From Nitrosomonas eutropha (GTDB lineage Bacteria > Pseudomonadota > Gammaproteobacteria > Burkholderiales > Nitrosomonadaceae): 64,000 bases of DNA. Positions 52,474-62,435 of the stretch are shown here, piece by piece. Every line of letters starts with the position of its first letter. The stretch's first letter is position 1. A program made the position numbers and the translations under genes. The DNA lies in assembly GCF_900116685.1 (NCBI RefSeq), contig NZ_FPBL01000005.1, positions 97,188-161,187 on the forward strand, in the 5' to 3' direction. The notes beneath the pieces are model-generated. The model saw only the letters and a list, made by a program, of their open reading frames with translations, did not search any database and was not told the origin of the DNA.

Positions 52474-53043
52474 ATGGATATTCCTGGCTTGATCCAATCG
52501 TACGGTTACCTGGCTGTTGCCGTGGGAACTTTTCTTGAAGGTGAAAGTGTGTTGTTAACCGCCGGCGCGGCAGCCTTTCATGGTTATCTCTGGATGCCTG
52601 CTGTCATTTTGATAGCAGCTTTATCGGGTTTCCTGGGCGATCAAATCTCTTTTTGTGTGGGACGCAGATACGGCAATAGATTACTGGCGAAATTCCCTTC
52701 CTTGCAGCCGCGCGCCGCACATGTAAGTGCGTTACTGGAGCGTCATAACGTGCTGTTTATCCTTGCTGTTCGTTTTATGTACGGATTACGTGTTGCTGGG
52801 CCCATGGCGATGGGCATGAGTGGTATTTACTGGTCTCGGTTTCTGGTTCTGAACCTGGTGGGAGCAATTATCTGGGCAATTACGATCGCCAGTATTGGCT
52901 ATGGACTTGGCCAAGGTTTTGTCTATCTGCTCGCTCATTTTGACGCTGAAGAAATCTGGTTACTGGTCGCTCTCCTGCTTCCGGCGACTATCTGGAGATT
53001 GATTGTACGCAGGAAACACTCGATACGTTCAAAACATTCTTGA
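52474..53043 (+). CDS. DedA family membrane protein
   Basis: The 189-residue protein has the DedA/VTT layout: a re-entrant N-terminal part (GTFLEGESVLLTAGAAAFHG), then GFLGDQISFCVGRRYGNRLL and the conserved RFMYGLRVAGPMAMGMSG. DedA proteins are linked to undecaprenyl-phosphate or phospholipid flipping. I chose the ATG at 52474, 10 bp after AAGGAA; a TTG at 52468 is closer to that site and less likely. Its C-terminus is basic (RRKHSIRSKHS). Confidence 0.88.
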   Translation: MDIPGLIQSYGYLAVAVGTFLEGESVLLTAGAAAFHGYLWMPAVILIAALSGFLGDQISFCVGRRYGNRLLAKFPSLQPRAAHVSALLERHNVLFILAVRFMYGLRVAGPMAMGMSGIYWSRFLVLNLVGAIIWAITIASIGYGLGQGFVYLLAHFDAEEIWLLVALLLPATIWRLIVRRKHSIRSKHS

Positions 53044-53264
53044 ATTTGAGCGATACCCAGTTGCAGTCGCATCTAGGTGAGTATTTGTTATAAAGGGGTA
53101 TGAAAATCGAGGTAGGTATAAGACCCTATCGGTGTCTGTGTCCTGATAGCAAATCCTTGATATTGCTCGATATTTTTGTAACCACATCTTTCTGTGCAGG
53201 ATGACTGTCAGAATTTACTGATGGCATAACAAATTAGTACAAACGAACTGAATTCATAATACGC

Positions 53265-54347
53265 ATGCTGTTTTATCCCGCTTTATTCTGCAACAGCATC
53301 AGAGATTTTCACCCATCCTGGTTTGTAATGGTGATGGCTACCGGTATTGTATCCATTGCCTTTGATGTGCTTGATTTCACGGTCATAGCAAAGTCTTTGT
53401 TTGTTCTGAACTTATCGCTTTATTCCATATTTTGCTTGTTGTTTATCGCACGGATTGTATTTTTCCCGCGTGATCTGCTAGCAGAACTTCGTATTTTGTC
53501 TCGAAGCTGGCTGTTTCTGGCTTTCGTGGCAGGAACCAATACGGTCGGAGTGCAGCTGATCTTGTTCACTCAGGCAGATGGTCTGGCGAACGTACTTTGG
53601 TGTAGTGCGTTCTTTGCCTGGCTTGTATTGATCAGCTTTATTATTTTTAATATCTTAAGTCTGCCACGAGAAAGTGTTGTCAATTCTATCTGTGGAGGAA
53701 CACTTCTTCTGACTGTAAGTACCGTATCGATCGTTCTACTGGGGAGTTATCTGCTCGATGTAACGAATGAGAATACGTGGAATTTCCTGATGCTCTGGGG
53801 GATATGGATATTGGGTTGCGTTCTATATTTGTTTGTAATTTATTTGATCATCCGCCGGCTGTTCTTTAACTACTTTATCCCGGAGAACTGGCAACCATCT
53901 TACTGGATTTGCATGGGAGCGCCTGCCATTATCACCCTTGCCGGTTCAGAGTACTTGACTCACCTATCCCGCTCTCTCTGTGACGACCTGGGGCAGGTGA
54001 CGTTGGAGATGAGTCTCCTCGCGTGGGCACTTGGTACTTTATGGATACCTTATTTGCTGGTCATGGATATACGGAAATTTACTGGAGGATTGGATTCAAC
54101 AGCGGCCTGGATAAAAATCTTTCCTTGGGCAAGATTGGCATGCAAAGGAAAGTATCGTACTTATGATATCGAGGCATGGAGCAGAGTATTTCCGGCAGGA
54201 ATGTATACCGCATGCACCTTCTCCCTGGCGAAAGTAAGTGGTTATTACTTTCTTGAATCTATTTCCTTTTACTGGTGCTGGTTTGCGCTGTTGATCTGGT
54301 TGCTCACCTTGATCGGCACATTCAGATCACTGATAAATTACAGATAA
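53265..54347 (+). CDS. TDT/SLAC1-type transporter
   Basis: The 360-residue protein has about ten membrane helices and the N-terminal FHPSWFVMVMATGIVSIAF typical of the tellurite-resistance/dicarboxylate transporter (TDT) family, which includes TehA and SLAC1-like anion channels. The substrate is unknown; organic acids, anions or sulfite are known substrates in relatives. It stands alone about 220 bp after the DedA gene and is convergent with yicC. Confidence 0.85.
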   Translation: MLFYPALFCNSIRDFHPSWFVMVMATGIVSIAFDVLDFTVIAKSLFVLNLSLYSIFCLLFIARIVFFPRDLLAELRILSRSWLFLAFVAGTNTVGVQLILFTQADGLANVLWCSAFFAWLVLISFIIFNILSLPRESVVNSICGGTLLLTVSTVSIVLLGSYLLDVTNENTWNFLMLWGIWILGCVLYLFVIYLIIRRLFFNYFIPENWQPSYWICMGAPAIITLAGSEYLTHLSRSLCDDLGQVTLEMSLLAWALGTLWIPYLLVMDIRKFTGGLDSTAAWIKIFPWARLACKGKYRTYDIEAWSRVFPAGMYTACTFSLAKVSGYYFLESISFYWCWFALLIWLLTLIGTFRSLINYR

Positions 54348-54428
54348 GCTATCTGTTCTGGCTGTTCTGCGTCACTTTTCAGCATTTCCCAAAATAGAAA
54401 AATCTGTGTAGCAGGTGCGCTTTCTGAA

Positions 54429-55295
54429 TCATTCTATATTCTGAATCTGCTCGCGCAGTTGTTCGATCAGAACTTTCATTTCTACTGATATACGTGTAAT
54501 TTCTCTGGCAACTGACTTGGATGCCAATGTATTGGCTTCCCGGTTGAGTTCCTGGGTCAGAAAATCAAGCCGTTTTCCGACAACGCCACCAGTCAGCACG
54601 ATATGTTCAAATTCATTTAGGTGTCCCTGCAGGCGCGATAATTCTTCATCCACATCAATTTTATTGGCAAATAAGGTGAACTCCTGGCGGATACGCTCAT
54701 CATTTTCATCAAGACCGGCTGTCTTTAGGCAATTTAGTAGTCTTTCCTGAAAACCAGCCAGAATGGTGGGCAGACTGGGTAACAGATCTTGTACCAGTTG
54801 ACGTAATTGTTGTACACGCTCCAGCAACAGGTTTTGCAGTTTTTCTCCTTCACGTCTGCGAGCCAAAATCAGCTCTTGTAAAGCAGTCTGCAGCAGTGTC
54901 ATGCAAGGGGTGCGCAATTCATCGACTAAAATCCGATCACTATCGAATACCCCAGGCCAGCGCAAAATTTCGGCAACAGAAAGATCATGCGCTGCAGGAA
55001 AGATTGCCTTGATGTCACGACTCATTTCCAGCAGATCATTCAATAGACCATGATTGAGTCGTTGTTGACGGGAGGTGCCTGAATAGATAGAAAAAGTAAG
55101 GCGACAATCCACTTTTCCCCGCATTATGCCCGTACCCAGAAAATCTCGCATTTCAGATTCCAGTACACGAAACTCGTCGGGGAGCTTGAATTGCAGATCA
55201 AGATAGCGATTGTTGACTGAACGCAGTTCCAAAGCCAGCGATCCCTGCGGGATTTCTGCTGAAATTGCCGCATAACCTGTCATGCTTGTAATCAT
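54429..55295 (-). CDS. yicC: YicC family endoribonuclease
   Basis: From the ATG at 55295 (MITSMTGYAAISAEI) the protein has 288 residues. It shows the YicC N-terminal signature SMTGYA, VNNRYLDLQFKLP and the C-terminal DUF1732 stretch (GKRLDFLTQELNREANTLASKS). YicC proteins are RNA endonucleases implicated in small-RNA turnover in E. coli. The frame extends four codons upstream (MEKF), which is possible. It is divergent from the Tim44-domain gene with under 100 bp between starts. Confidence 0.92.
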   Translation of the reverse strand: MITSMTGYAAISAEIPQGSLALELRSVNNRYLDLQFKLPDEFRVLESEMRDFLGTGIMRGKVDCRLTFSIYSGTSRQQRLNHGLLNDLLEMSRDIKAIFPAAHDLSVAEILRWPGVFDSDRILVDELRTPCMTLLQTALQELILARRREGEKLQNLLLERVQQLRQLVQDLLPSLPTILAGFQERLLNCLKTAGLDENDERIRQEFTLFANKIDVDEELSRLQGHLNEFEHIVLTGGVVGKRLDFLTQELNREANTLASKSVAREITRISVEMKVLIEQLREQIQNIE

Positions 55296-55388
55296 GAACT
55301 TTTCCATCTAGCGGGTAGTCCAGAGCAATTGGGGATGATGCTATACTCAGCCCCTAAATTATATTTTTGATTCATGGAGATAAGCATA

Positions 55389-56300
55389 ATGAGAATATTA
55401 ACATTTCTGGCTTTGGCATTGCTTGCTTTTAGCTTGACGGCGTTGGATGCCGAAGCCCGGCGTATGGGCGGTGGCAGCAGCCTTGGGAAACAGCGCCAAT
55501 CACTCAACCTTAACCGACAGCAGCAACAGACTGCTCCCCAGCAAGCCCAACGTCCCGGGCAATCTGCAACCCCCGCTGCAGCAACAGGAGCTAGTAAATG
55601 GCTGGGGCCACTGGCCGGATTAGCTGCTGGTGGATTGCTGGCCTCACTGCTTATGGGGGGAGCTTTTGATGGAATCAATATGATGGATATTCTAATACTG
55701 GCAGGCATAGCTGCTGCCATATTCTTCGGGATACGTATGATGCGTAGATCTTCCGGAGGCGGACAAGCCGCGCGACCTATGCAATATTCTGGTGCGGGAG
55801 CCGGGCATGGTATGGGAGGAATGCCATTTCCTCGTCAGGACGCGGCAACCCCTTCGGGAGGAGCAGCTTCCGGGGGCAGTGGTCAGTCTGCCAATGCGGA
55901 TGCTCTCGATATTCCTGCTGGTTTCGATGTGGATTCCTTTCTTAAAAATGCCAAAGGTTCATTCATTACGTTGCAATTAGCGCATGACTCCGGTGATCTG
56001 GAAGAGATTCGCGCATTTACAACGCCTGAATTGTTTGCAGAAATCAGTAAACAGATTACTGAGCGCGGTAATGCTACCCAGCAGACTGATGTGACCCATG
56101 TTAACGCAGCTTTGCTGGATATAACTACTCAGGATAATCATGCGGTTGCCAGCGTCCGGTTTACCGGTGAGCTGCGGGAAGCTCCCGGAGCACAGTTGGA
56201 GACTTTCGACGAGATCTGGCACGTTGAAAAAGATCTGGTTGCCTCTGATTCCGCCTGGCTGCTGTCCGGTATTCAGCAGGCATCTGATCTGAAGCATTAA
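55389..56300 (+). CDS. Exported Tim44-domain membrane protein
   Basis: The 303-residue protein from the ATG at 55389 starts with a signal (MRILTFLALALLAFSLTALDAEA). A Gln/Pro-rich segment follows, then two hydrophobic stretches (GPLAGLAAGGLLASLLMGGA and ILILAGIAAAIFFGIRMM), a Gly-rich linker, and a C-terminal Tim44-like domain (about 190-303, FDVDSFLKNAKGSFITLQLA). The family is common in betaproteobacteria and poorly characterised. GGAG precedes the start. Confidence 0.85.
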   Translation: MRILTFLALALLAFSLTALDAEARRMGGGSSLGKQRQSLNLNRQQQQTAPQQAQRPGQSATPAAATGASKWLGPLAGLAAGGLLASLLMGGAFDGINMMDILILAGIAAAIFFGIRMMRRSSGGGQAARPMQYSGAGAGHGMGGMPFPRQDAATPSGGAASGGSGQSANADALDIPAGFDVDSFLKNAKGSFITLQLAHDSGDLEEIRAFTTPELFAEISKQITERGNATQQTDVTHVNAALLDITTQDNHAVASVRFTGELREAPGAQLETFDEIWHVEKDLVASDSAWLLSGIQQASDLKH

Positions 56301-56488
56301 CCATATGGACGTGCTCTGGCCAGATCGGTTTGTCAGCTGTTATGGCGAATTATCCGCTGTGTCAGGACTTGATAGCCAGAACACGTCCGTTAAGCACCTG
56401 AATTAAATCTTAATGCTATCTCTGCCAGCAATCGGTAAAAATCAGTGGTCACTGATTGCTGGTAATACACTACTTAAACATCCATAAA

Positions 56489-57091
56489 ATGGATTTCGAA
56501 ATACTGGAAAAAACCATCTGCTTTCAGGGGTTTTTCCGTCTGGAGCGATACCGCTTGTGCCACCGTAAATTCAACGGAGAATGGGGACGCCCAATCACGC
56601 GTGAATTGTTTGAGCGGGGACATGCAGCAGCAGTATTACCTTACGATCCGCATACCGATGAAATTTTACTGATTGAACAGTTTCGTGCAGGTGCCATGTC
56701 TGCACCGAGTGGTCCCTGGTTGCTGGAAATTGTGGCAGGCATAATCGAAACTGATGAAACACCAGAACAGGTGGTTGCAAGAGAATCTATCGAGGAAGCG
56801 GATTGTCAGATCAGTAACCTAATCCCGCTATATGATTATCTGGTCAGCCCCGGTGGTACAACTGAGCGAATTGTATTGTTCTGTGGTCAGGTTGATATGA
56901 AAACGATTGATGGGGGTAGTATTCATGGCAATGGTGAAGAAGACGAGGATATTAAGGTGCACGTCATGTCTTTTCATGATGCGTTGAAACTATTGAATAC
57001 CGGTCGGATTAATTCTGCCAGTGCCATTATTGCATTACAGTGGCTTGCCTTGAACCGCAATGCTGTTCAGCAGCGCTGGCTGTCAAAATAG
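56489..57091 (+). CDS. nudF: ADP-ribose pyrophosphatase (Nudix, NudF type)
   Basis: The 200-residue hydrolase from the ATG at 56489 (MDFEILEKTICFQG) carries the Nudix box G-x5-E-x7-RE-x2-EE (GIIETDETPEQVVARESIEE) at about residues 92-111. The preceding FRAGAMSAPSGPWLLEIVAG is typical of ADP-ribose pyrophosphatases. It cleaves ADP-ribose to AMP and ribose-5-phosphate. Its stop lies 10 bp before the NfeD gene, so they are likely co-transcribed. Confidence 0.9.
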   Translation: MDFEILEKTICFQGFFRLERYRLCHRKFNGEWGRPITRELFERGHAAAVLPYDPHTDEILLIEQFRAGAMSAPSGPWLLEIVAGIIETDETPEQVVARESIEEADCQISNLIPLYDYLVSPGGTTERIVLFCGQVDMKTIDGGSIHGNGEEDEDIKVHVMSFHDALKLLNTGRINSASAIIALQWLALNRNAVQQRWLSK

Positions 57092-57101
57092 GAGTGCACG
57101 C

Positions 57102-58529
57102 ATGTGTGCCAGTAAATCCACGAGATTTTACCGGGCACAATACAGTTTTCTGCTGGTTGTTTTTCTATGGACCGGCCTGCTGTTTGCACAACCTCCCAAT
57201 ACGGCAAATGGTGCAACTAATGGCATTGCTGTCTGGCTGGATATTAACGACGCCATCAGTCCAGCCATGTACGACTACATTCATCGTGGACTCTCCAGAG
57301 CGGCCGAACAGCAGGCACAGATCGTTATTCTTCAAATGGATACACCCGGCGGGCTGGATGTATCCATGCGCAAGATCATCCAGGAAATTATTGCCTCTCC
57401 GATCCCAGTAGCAAGTTTTGTGGCTCCCGGCGGCGCGCGTGCAGCCAGTGCCGGCACCTATATTCTTTACGCCAGCCATATCGCGGCCATGGCACCCGCA
57501 ACCAATCTGGGTGCTGCCACACCAGTAAAGATAGGGGCCCAGTCACAAGAGATAAAGACACCCGGGCATAAACCGGAAAATGGAAGAATCAGCCCAACCA
57601 GTTCATCTGGCACGCAGGATGTCATGACGACGAAAGTCATCAACGATGCGGCCGCTTATATCCGTGGACTTGCCCGAATGCGCAGTCGCAATGCAGACTG
57701 GGCAGAGCAGGCGGTACGGGAAGGTGTCAGTCTGACATCTGCAGAAGCGCTTGATAACAATGTGATTGATCTGATAGCAGATGACCTGGGTGATCTGCTG
57801 ACAAAAATAGATGGACGTGTAGTCGATTTGGCCGGACAAAAAGTAGCGTTATCTACCCAATCTTTGACACTGGAACACTTTGAGCAGGACTGGCGAACTC
57901 GCCTGCTAGCCGTGATTGCCGACCCCAACATTGCTTACATCCTGATGTTGATCGGTTTTTACGGCCTGATTCTGGAATTTGCAAATCCCGGAACGATTGT
58001 TGCCGGCGTGGTTGGCGCAATCAGTCTGTTGCTGGCATTGTTTGCGTTTCAGGTACTGCCGATCAACTATGCCGGGCTGATGCTGATTTTACTTGGCATT
58101 ATTTTTATGCTGGCAGAAGCGCTCATACCAAGTACAGGCGCGCTGGGTATTGGTGGCGTTGCGGCTTTTGTCATCGGATCGATTATGTTGATTGATACGG
58201 AAATACCAGGGTACGGTATTTCGATTCCATTGATCGTTACATTTGCACTGATATCAGCCGGATTTTTTATGGTGGTGCTCGGCATGGCGCTCAAATCCAG
58301 GGAAAAGCCAGTTGTCACAGGTAGTGAACAACTTATTCGCAGCACGGGTGAAGTAGTGGATGGCTTTGATCAGGAAGGCTGGATCCGGATTCATGGCGAA
58401 TTGTGGCGCGCCAGATCCAACATCCCATTAAAACCTGGACAACAGGTCAGTGTAATAGCCATACATGGACTAATGCTTGAAGTGGAGCCTTACCAACCGA
58501 ATCTTACAATCAACACAATAGAGGATTGA
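57102..58529 (+). CDS. nfeD: NfeD family membrane serine protease-like protein
   Basis: The 475-residue protein from the ATG at 57102 (AGGAG upstream) has a signal, then a ClpP-like serine protease domain (about 45-250) with MDTPGGLD and the nucleophile region [17 protein letters not shown]. Four to five membrane helices follow (about 275-400), with a C-terminal OB-fold NfeD domain ([20 protein letters not shown]). NfeD1b proteins cleave partner stomatins near their C-terminus, and a slipin is encoded directly downstream. Confidence 0.92.
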   Translation: MCASKSTRFYRAQYSFLLVVFLWTGLLFAQPPNTANGATNGIAVWLDINDAISPAMYDYIHRGLSRAAEQQAQIVILQMDTPGGLDVSMRKIIQEIIASPIPVASFVAPGGARAASAGTYILYASHIAAMAPATNLGAATPVKIGAQSQEIKTPGHKPENGRISPTSSSGTQDVMTTKVINDAAAYIRGLARMRSRNADWAEQAVREGVSLTSAEALDNNVIDLIADDLGDLLTKIDGRVVDLAGQKVALSTQSLTLEHFEQDWRTRLLAVIADPNIAYILMLIGFYGLILEFANPGTIVAGVVGAISLLLALFAFQVLPINYAGLMLILLGIIFMLAEALIPSTGALGIGGVAAFVIGSIMLIDTEIPGYGISIPLIVTFALISAGFFMVVLGMALKSREKPVVTGSEQLIRSTGEVVDGFDQEGWIRIHGELWRARSNIPLKPGQQVSVIAIHGLMLEVEPYQPNLTINTIED

Positions 58530-58530
58530 T

Positions 58531-59319
58531 ATGCACACGGATATCGTATCGATTATTACACCAATACTGATTTTTTCCATCTTTTTTCTGGCCAGTGCGC
58601 TTAAGGTATTGAAAGAATACGAGCGCGGTGTCGTGTTCATGTTAGGGCGCTTCTGGCGAGTCAAGGGGCCAGGTCTCATCGTTGTCATTCCGGTTATACA
58701 AACTATGGTGCGGGTTGATCTGCGCACGATTGTGATGGATGTACCCGCTCAGGATGTTATTTCGCGTGACAATGTTTCGGTAAAAGTGAATGCTGTGCTG
58801 TATTTTCGTGTGGTTGATCCGGAAAAAGCCATTATTCAAGTTGAAGATTACAATATGGCGACCAGTCAGCTGGCACAGACAACACTACGCTCCGTGCTGG
58901 GACAACATGAGCTGGATGAAATGCTGGCCAGCCGCGACAAGCTCAATACGGATATCCAGTTGATTCTGGATGAGCAGACTGAAGCATGGGGTATCAAGGT
59001 ATCGAATGTCGAGCTCAAACACGTTGATCTCAATGAAACAATGGTTCGGGCAATTGCCAGACAGGCCGAAGCTGAACGGGAGCGCCGTGCCAAAATCATT
59101 CATGCAGAAGGAGAATTGCAGGCATCGCACCATTTGCTTGAAGCCTCGCAAATTCTGGCGAAGCAGCCTCAAGCTTTACAACTGCGCTATCTGCAAACAC
59201 TGACAGAAATAGCGGGAGAGAAAAGTTCTACGATTGTTTTTCCGTTACCGCTAGAGTTGTTGTCTGTTCTACAAAAAATATCAGAGAGAACATCTGACAG
59301 TGATAATCAGATCAAGTAA
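58531..59319 (+). CDS. SPFH-domain protein, slipin/stomatin type
   Basis: The 262-residue protein has one N-terminal membrane helix ([17 protein letters not shown]), the SPFH start [24 protein letters not shown] and the band-7 core to about residue 200. A C-terminal helix ([23 protein letters not shown]) is the part NfeD relatives can cut. It would oligomerise on the inner membrane. It begins two bases after the NfeD stop, a conserved pair. Confidence 0.93.
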   Translation: MHTDIVSIITPILIFSIFFLASALKVLKEYERGVVFMLGRFWRVKGPGLIVVIPVIQTMVRVDLRTIVMDVPAQDVISRDNVSVKVNAVLYFRVVDPEKAIIQVEDYNMATSQLAQTTLRSVLGQHELDEMLASRDKLNTDIQLILDEQTEAWGIKVSNVELKHVDLNETMVRAIARQAEAERERRAKIIHAEGELQASHHLLEASQILAKQPQALQLRYLQTLTEIAGEKSSTIVFPLPLELLSVLQKISERTSDSDNQIK

Positions 59320-59339
59320 CCACAAACGATGGATGATGA

Positions 59340-59921
59340 TTAGTGATTCACCATTGGATGTACACCGGCTTTGAGCGCACGGATGGCTTCTTCAGGAGAA
59401 CCCACCACCAAACCACGGGGACAGAAATAAAATTTGGCCAGTTCCCGCTGTGCCTGTAACTGGGTAACCATTTCAAGTGGTTGCCATTCAGAAATACTGG
59501 CACGCACCCAGCTGCGGGTTTCATTGTTGCCAGTTGCATAGCGTTTTCGTTCGCGTGTTTCGCAGCGTATTCCTTCATATGAAACATTGCTCGCACCTTG
59601 TCCGGATTGGGCCACCATACTGTAGCGGATCACACGTTTCTCATCGACACTGATTGATTTGGCATCAATAAAATAACGCAATCTTGCCGTAGGACCGGCA
59701 TCAAATTCCAGCAGGCTTTCCGGTTGTGGATAGGCAGGCAGACTGGATTGAATAGCTTCCCAGTCTTTTTTGTAATCAAACGTATCGAAAAATTTGCTTT
59801 GGCTGATGCAGGCAGCAACGAACAAGATCAGTGTCAGACTCAATACAGTCTTTATCCACCTATTGAGTTTTCGGTACACAGCCTTGTGGAAAATCAGAAA
59901 AAAATCAGCAGCTACCATCAT
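59340..59921 (-). CDS. CNP1-like lipoprotein
   Basis: The 193-residue protein has a lipobox (LILFVAAC at about residues 31-38) and the pattern FDYKKDWEAIQSSLPAYPQPE, then WVRASISEWQP, of the CNP1-like family found in betaproteobacteria. Its function is unknown. It is convergent with the slipin gene, with 20 bp between stops. The exact start is uncertain, since several Met codons lie before the signal. Confidence 0.8.
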   Translation of the reverse strand: MMVAADFFLIFHKAVYRKLNRWIKTVLSLTLILFVAACISQSKFFDTFDYKKDWEAIQSSLPAYPQPESLLEFDAGPTARLRYFIDAKSISVDEKRVIRYSMVAQSGQGASNVSYEGIRCETRERKRYATGNNETRSWVRASISEWQPLEMVTQLQAQRELAKFYFCPRGLVVGSPEEAIRALKAGVHPMVNH

Positions 59922-59965
59922 TGTGTAAATGGTTGGTCTGGAGAAACCGACCGGGACATCTCCTT

Positions 59966-60108
59966 AGAACCTGTTCAATATCTCACTGAAGGGCGCATTA
60001 CGGCGTTGAAATTGAACTCAAAATGCTCACATACTTTAAGTATGCTCCGCTTTCTCGCTCAATTTTGCCTTGCACTGCATCCCTTGATCGAAACCTTGAA
60101 CAGGTTCT
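59966..60108. repeat. Dispersed 143-bp inverted-repeat element, copy 2
   Basis: The ends are perfect 13-bp inverted repeats (AGAACCTGTTCAA). It is the reverse-oriented counterpart of 46344-46493, with the same interior palindrome-like CATACTTTAAGTATG. It sits between the CNP1-like gene and ahpC. No target duplication is obvious. Confidence 0.82.
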
Positions 60109-60160
60109 TAGAGGAAAAATATCGCTGCAGCCGGTTGAAAGCAGAATTGTGCAGAAGATT

Positions 60161-60724
60161 TTAGATCTTGCCAACCAGATCAATAGATGGCTTCAGCGTA
60201 GCAGCACCATCAGTCCATCTGGCAGGGCAAACTTCGCCCGAGTGAGTAGAAACGTATTGTGCAGCCTTGACCTTGCGCAGTAATTCAGCAGCATTACGAC
60301 CAATACTGAGATCCTGAACTTCGAATGCTTTAATCTGACCTTCTGGATTGATAATAAAACTTCCACGTAAGGCCAATCCTTCTTCTTCAATGAGCACGTC
60401 AAAGTCGCGTGCCAGCTGTCTGGTTGGATCCCCTATCATGGGATATTGAACCTTGCGCACTACGCTGGAGCTGTCGTGCCATGCCTTGTGTGTGAAATGT
60501 GTGTCGGTAGAAACCGTATAGACCTCAACGCCTGCTTTCTGGAACTCAGCATAATTATCTGCCAGATCCTCCAGCTCAGTTGGGCATACAAAAGTAAAGT
60601 CGGCCGGATAGAAAACGATAACCGACCATTTGCCCTTTAATGTTTTGTCGGATACCTCAACAAAATCGCCATTGTGGTATGCAGTTGCCTTGAACGGTTT
60701 AATAGTGGTGTTAATCAGTGACAT
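60161..60724 (-). CDS. ahpC: Alkyl hydroperoxide reductase subunit C (typical 2-Cys peroxiredoxin)
   Basis: The 187-residue peroxiredoxin has the peroxidatic Cys47 in FTFVCPTE and the resolving Cys166 in HSGEVCPARW. It reduces hydrogen peroxide and organic peroxides in the cytoplasm; its usual reductase AhpF is not in the window. AGGAAG precedes the ATG. The following 296 bp (60725-61020) contains its promoter region, with no clear OxyR site, and no gene I can support. Confidence 0.96.
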   Translation of the reverse strand: MSLINTTIKPFKATAYHNGDFVEVSDKTLKGKWSVIVFYPADFTFVCPTELEDLADNYAEFQKAGVEVYTVSTDTHFTHKAWHDSSSVVRKVQYPMIGDPTRQLARDFDVLIEEEGLALRGSFIINPEGQIKAFEVQDLSIGRNAAELLRKVKAAQYVSTHSGEVCPARWTDGAATLKPSIDLVGKI

Positions 60725-61020
60725 TGCCGCTTCCTTTTATGTAGTTGACTCAGAATAATAAGCTTTGACAGAAGTGTAGAGCGCTGTATCAAATTAGTCT
60801 AGTCCACAATGAATGTGGTCAGCAGTCTTTATAACATATATTGCAGGGGTTGCTGAGTCGTACAGCGAAACTGAAAGCCTGTCTGATCCCAAATGATTAT
60901 ATAGATAAAACCCGTTATCTCCTGCTCATGACGCGAACAATTACGAAAAAGCTGAAAAACGATAATTGCTCTGCATCAAATGCATTATCTACCAGCAAAA
61001 CGTCAAAATCTACGCCAGTA

Positions 61021-61365
61021 TTAGACCATACCTGCTTTGATAATATGAATTTGCTCGGGTGTCATATTAAGTCCGCGCTTCGTGCCAGGCCGCTTCCCAC
61101 CCGTCTTTAGCAAATAAGGCTTTGAAGCTAGACCAAGTGTATCTCTGAGTGCTTTATTTAGCTTGGCATTCTTTTCTTGAAAGAACTGCACATCCATACC
61201 ACCGGCAAGTTGTTTCTTGGTATTATCGTAATCTTCGGAATCATCTCCATAGATATCAAGAAATGAACCAGCATCTGCGGCAAGCCAGGTCGTATAGGGC
61301 CGTTTTTGCTTAGCCTGCATGGCCCACCAGGTCAGCCAGGCAAGTAGTTGTGGTTGTATAGTAAT
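61021..61365 (-). pseudogene. Unrecognised ORF fragment, probably N-terminally truncated
   Basis: The frame is open from 61365 to the stop at 61021, with the only ATG at 61320 (99 residues from there). The part before that ATG reads as protein-like (ITIQPQLLAWLTWWA), so the start is probably lost. The C-terminal part (LNKALRDTLGLASKPYLLKT and KRPGTKRGLNMTPEQIHII) looks like a soluble helical domain. I do not recognise the family. Being next to a debris zone fits a remnant. Confidence 0.35.
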
Positions 61366-61465
61366 CTATGACAACTTTTTACAAATTCGTTAGCTCGAGC
61401 GAACTGACTTTCGAGCCATTCAATAAGATATTTTTATTATTAATCAATTAAAATGGTGGCTTGAT

Positions 61466-61810
61466 CTATTCAAGTTTACATATTTGTTTGTTGTTTTTCT
61501 TCTCTATATGGTTTTCTAAGCTGTCACGAAAAAGTGTCAGCGTCACAAATGTGCCCATCAAAATGGAAAAGTTAAGCGCAAACGGTAAGCGCAACACAGT
61601 TTTCAACAGTGCACGCAGCAGCTTTGAGAATCTGGTCATAAATCCAGATTCTGCCAGAACACCTTTCGGCAATAGCAGGATAATCCTGAAAAATGCACGC
61701 AAGACGATGGTCTTTTCTGCATCTTTCGAATCGTATTCACGCAATGCTGTGATATCCATAAAAGTAATGGCACAGCAAAAACGCAGAAAGTGGTCAGGCT
61801 TGGCAGACAC
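61466..61810 (-). CDS. Unrecognised short ORF with hydrophobic segments
   Basis: The 114-residue frame starts with a GTG and has hydrophobic stretches (VLRAFFRIILLLPKGV and LNFSILMGTFVTLTLF). An overlapping plus-strand frame at 61461-62009 is also open. Neither matches a family I know. It overlaps the end of the receiver-like pseudogene. It may be non-coding. Confidence 0.2.
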   Translation of the reverse strand: MSAKPDHFLRFCCAITFMDITALREYDSKDAEKTIVLRAFFRIILLLPKGVLAESGFMTRFSKLLRALLKTVLRLPFALNFSILMGTFVTLTLFRDSLENHIEKKNNKQICKLE

Positions 61811-62289
61811 AGGCTGTAGAGGGGAAGAGAATATTTATTATGTTAATTCCCCATTCTATTTCTTCATGAATATCCCACAACTCAAGTACATCAGACAGCC
61901 ACAGTTTGAACTGCTCATGCACCAGGTTTGTCATCGGGATGACGGTGACATCGAAACTGGCAGCTTCCAGCTTGCGACACATGCTGGCCACACCAACCGG
62001 GCTGATTGAATGCAGCAGCACCGGAATTTCGTAACTGATACGGGTGACAAGCGTGTTGACGACATCTGTACCACTGAGCGAAAGTTCACCTGGGTTCACA
62101 ACCTGTTGTTGCAGATCATGATCCAGCATAATCAAAAGGATCACTGCGCTGCAGAATACCGATTGCGCGCCCTGCGCTGGCAGCCGTAACCAGCACCATG
62201 TTCTCCGGAACCCATTGGCGAAACTGCTCAATGCGTGCATGACTGTCCTCGATCAATAACAAACGGGGAATCCGTTGCAAGATATTCAT
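61794..62289 (-). pseudogene. Frameshifted receiver-like gene
   Basis: The ATG at 62289 starts MNILQRIPRLLLIEDSHAR and runs to ILQRSDPFDYAGS and a stop at 62116. The continuation is clear in the next frame from about 62140 (LLIMLDHDLQQQV, IPVLLHSISPVGVASMCRKL) to 61794. Together they look like one receiver-type fold (ED near the start, LDHDL in the middle, LLHS later), closest to the cyclic-phosphate-processing receiver-like families. A small deletion near 62130 would explain the break; a sequencing error would too. Confidence 0.55.
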
Positions 62290-62435
62290 TCGTTTTCCAA
62301 TATAGAATCGGGCAAGAAAAACCCCAGCCGATAAGAGTTGGGTTTTTAGGTATCGGTGGGATGGTACCCGTATCAAAAGACTATTGAAAGTACGCAATCG
62401 AAGCACTGCGGGCTGCTACGAACCATTGTGAACTC

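Noticed and set aside
61461..62009. Plus-strand 182-codon frame
   Set aside because: It crosses the receiver-like pseudogene in antisense and shows no family motif.
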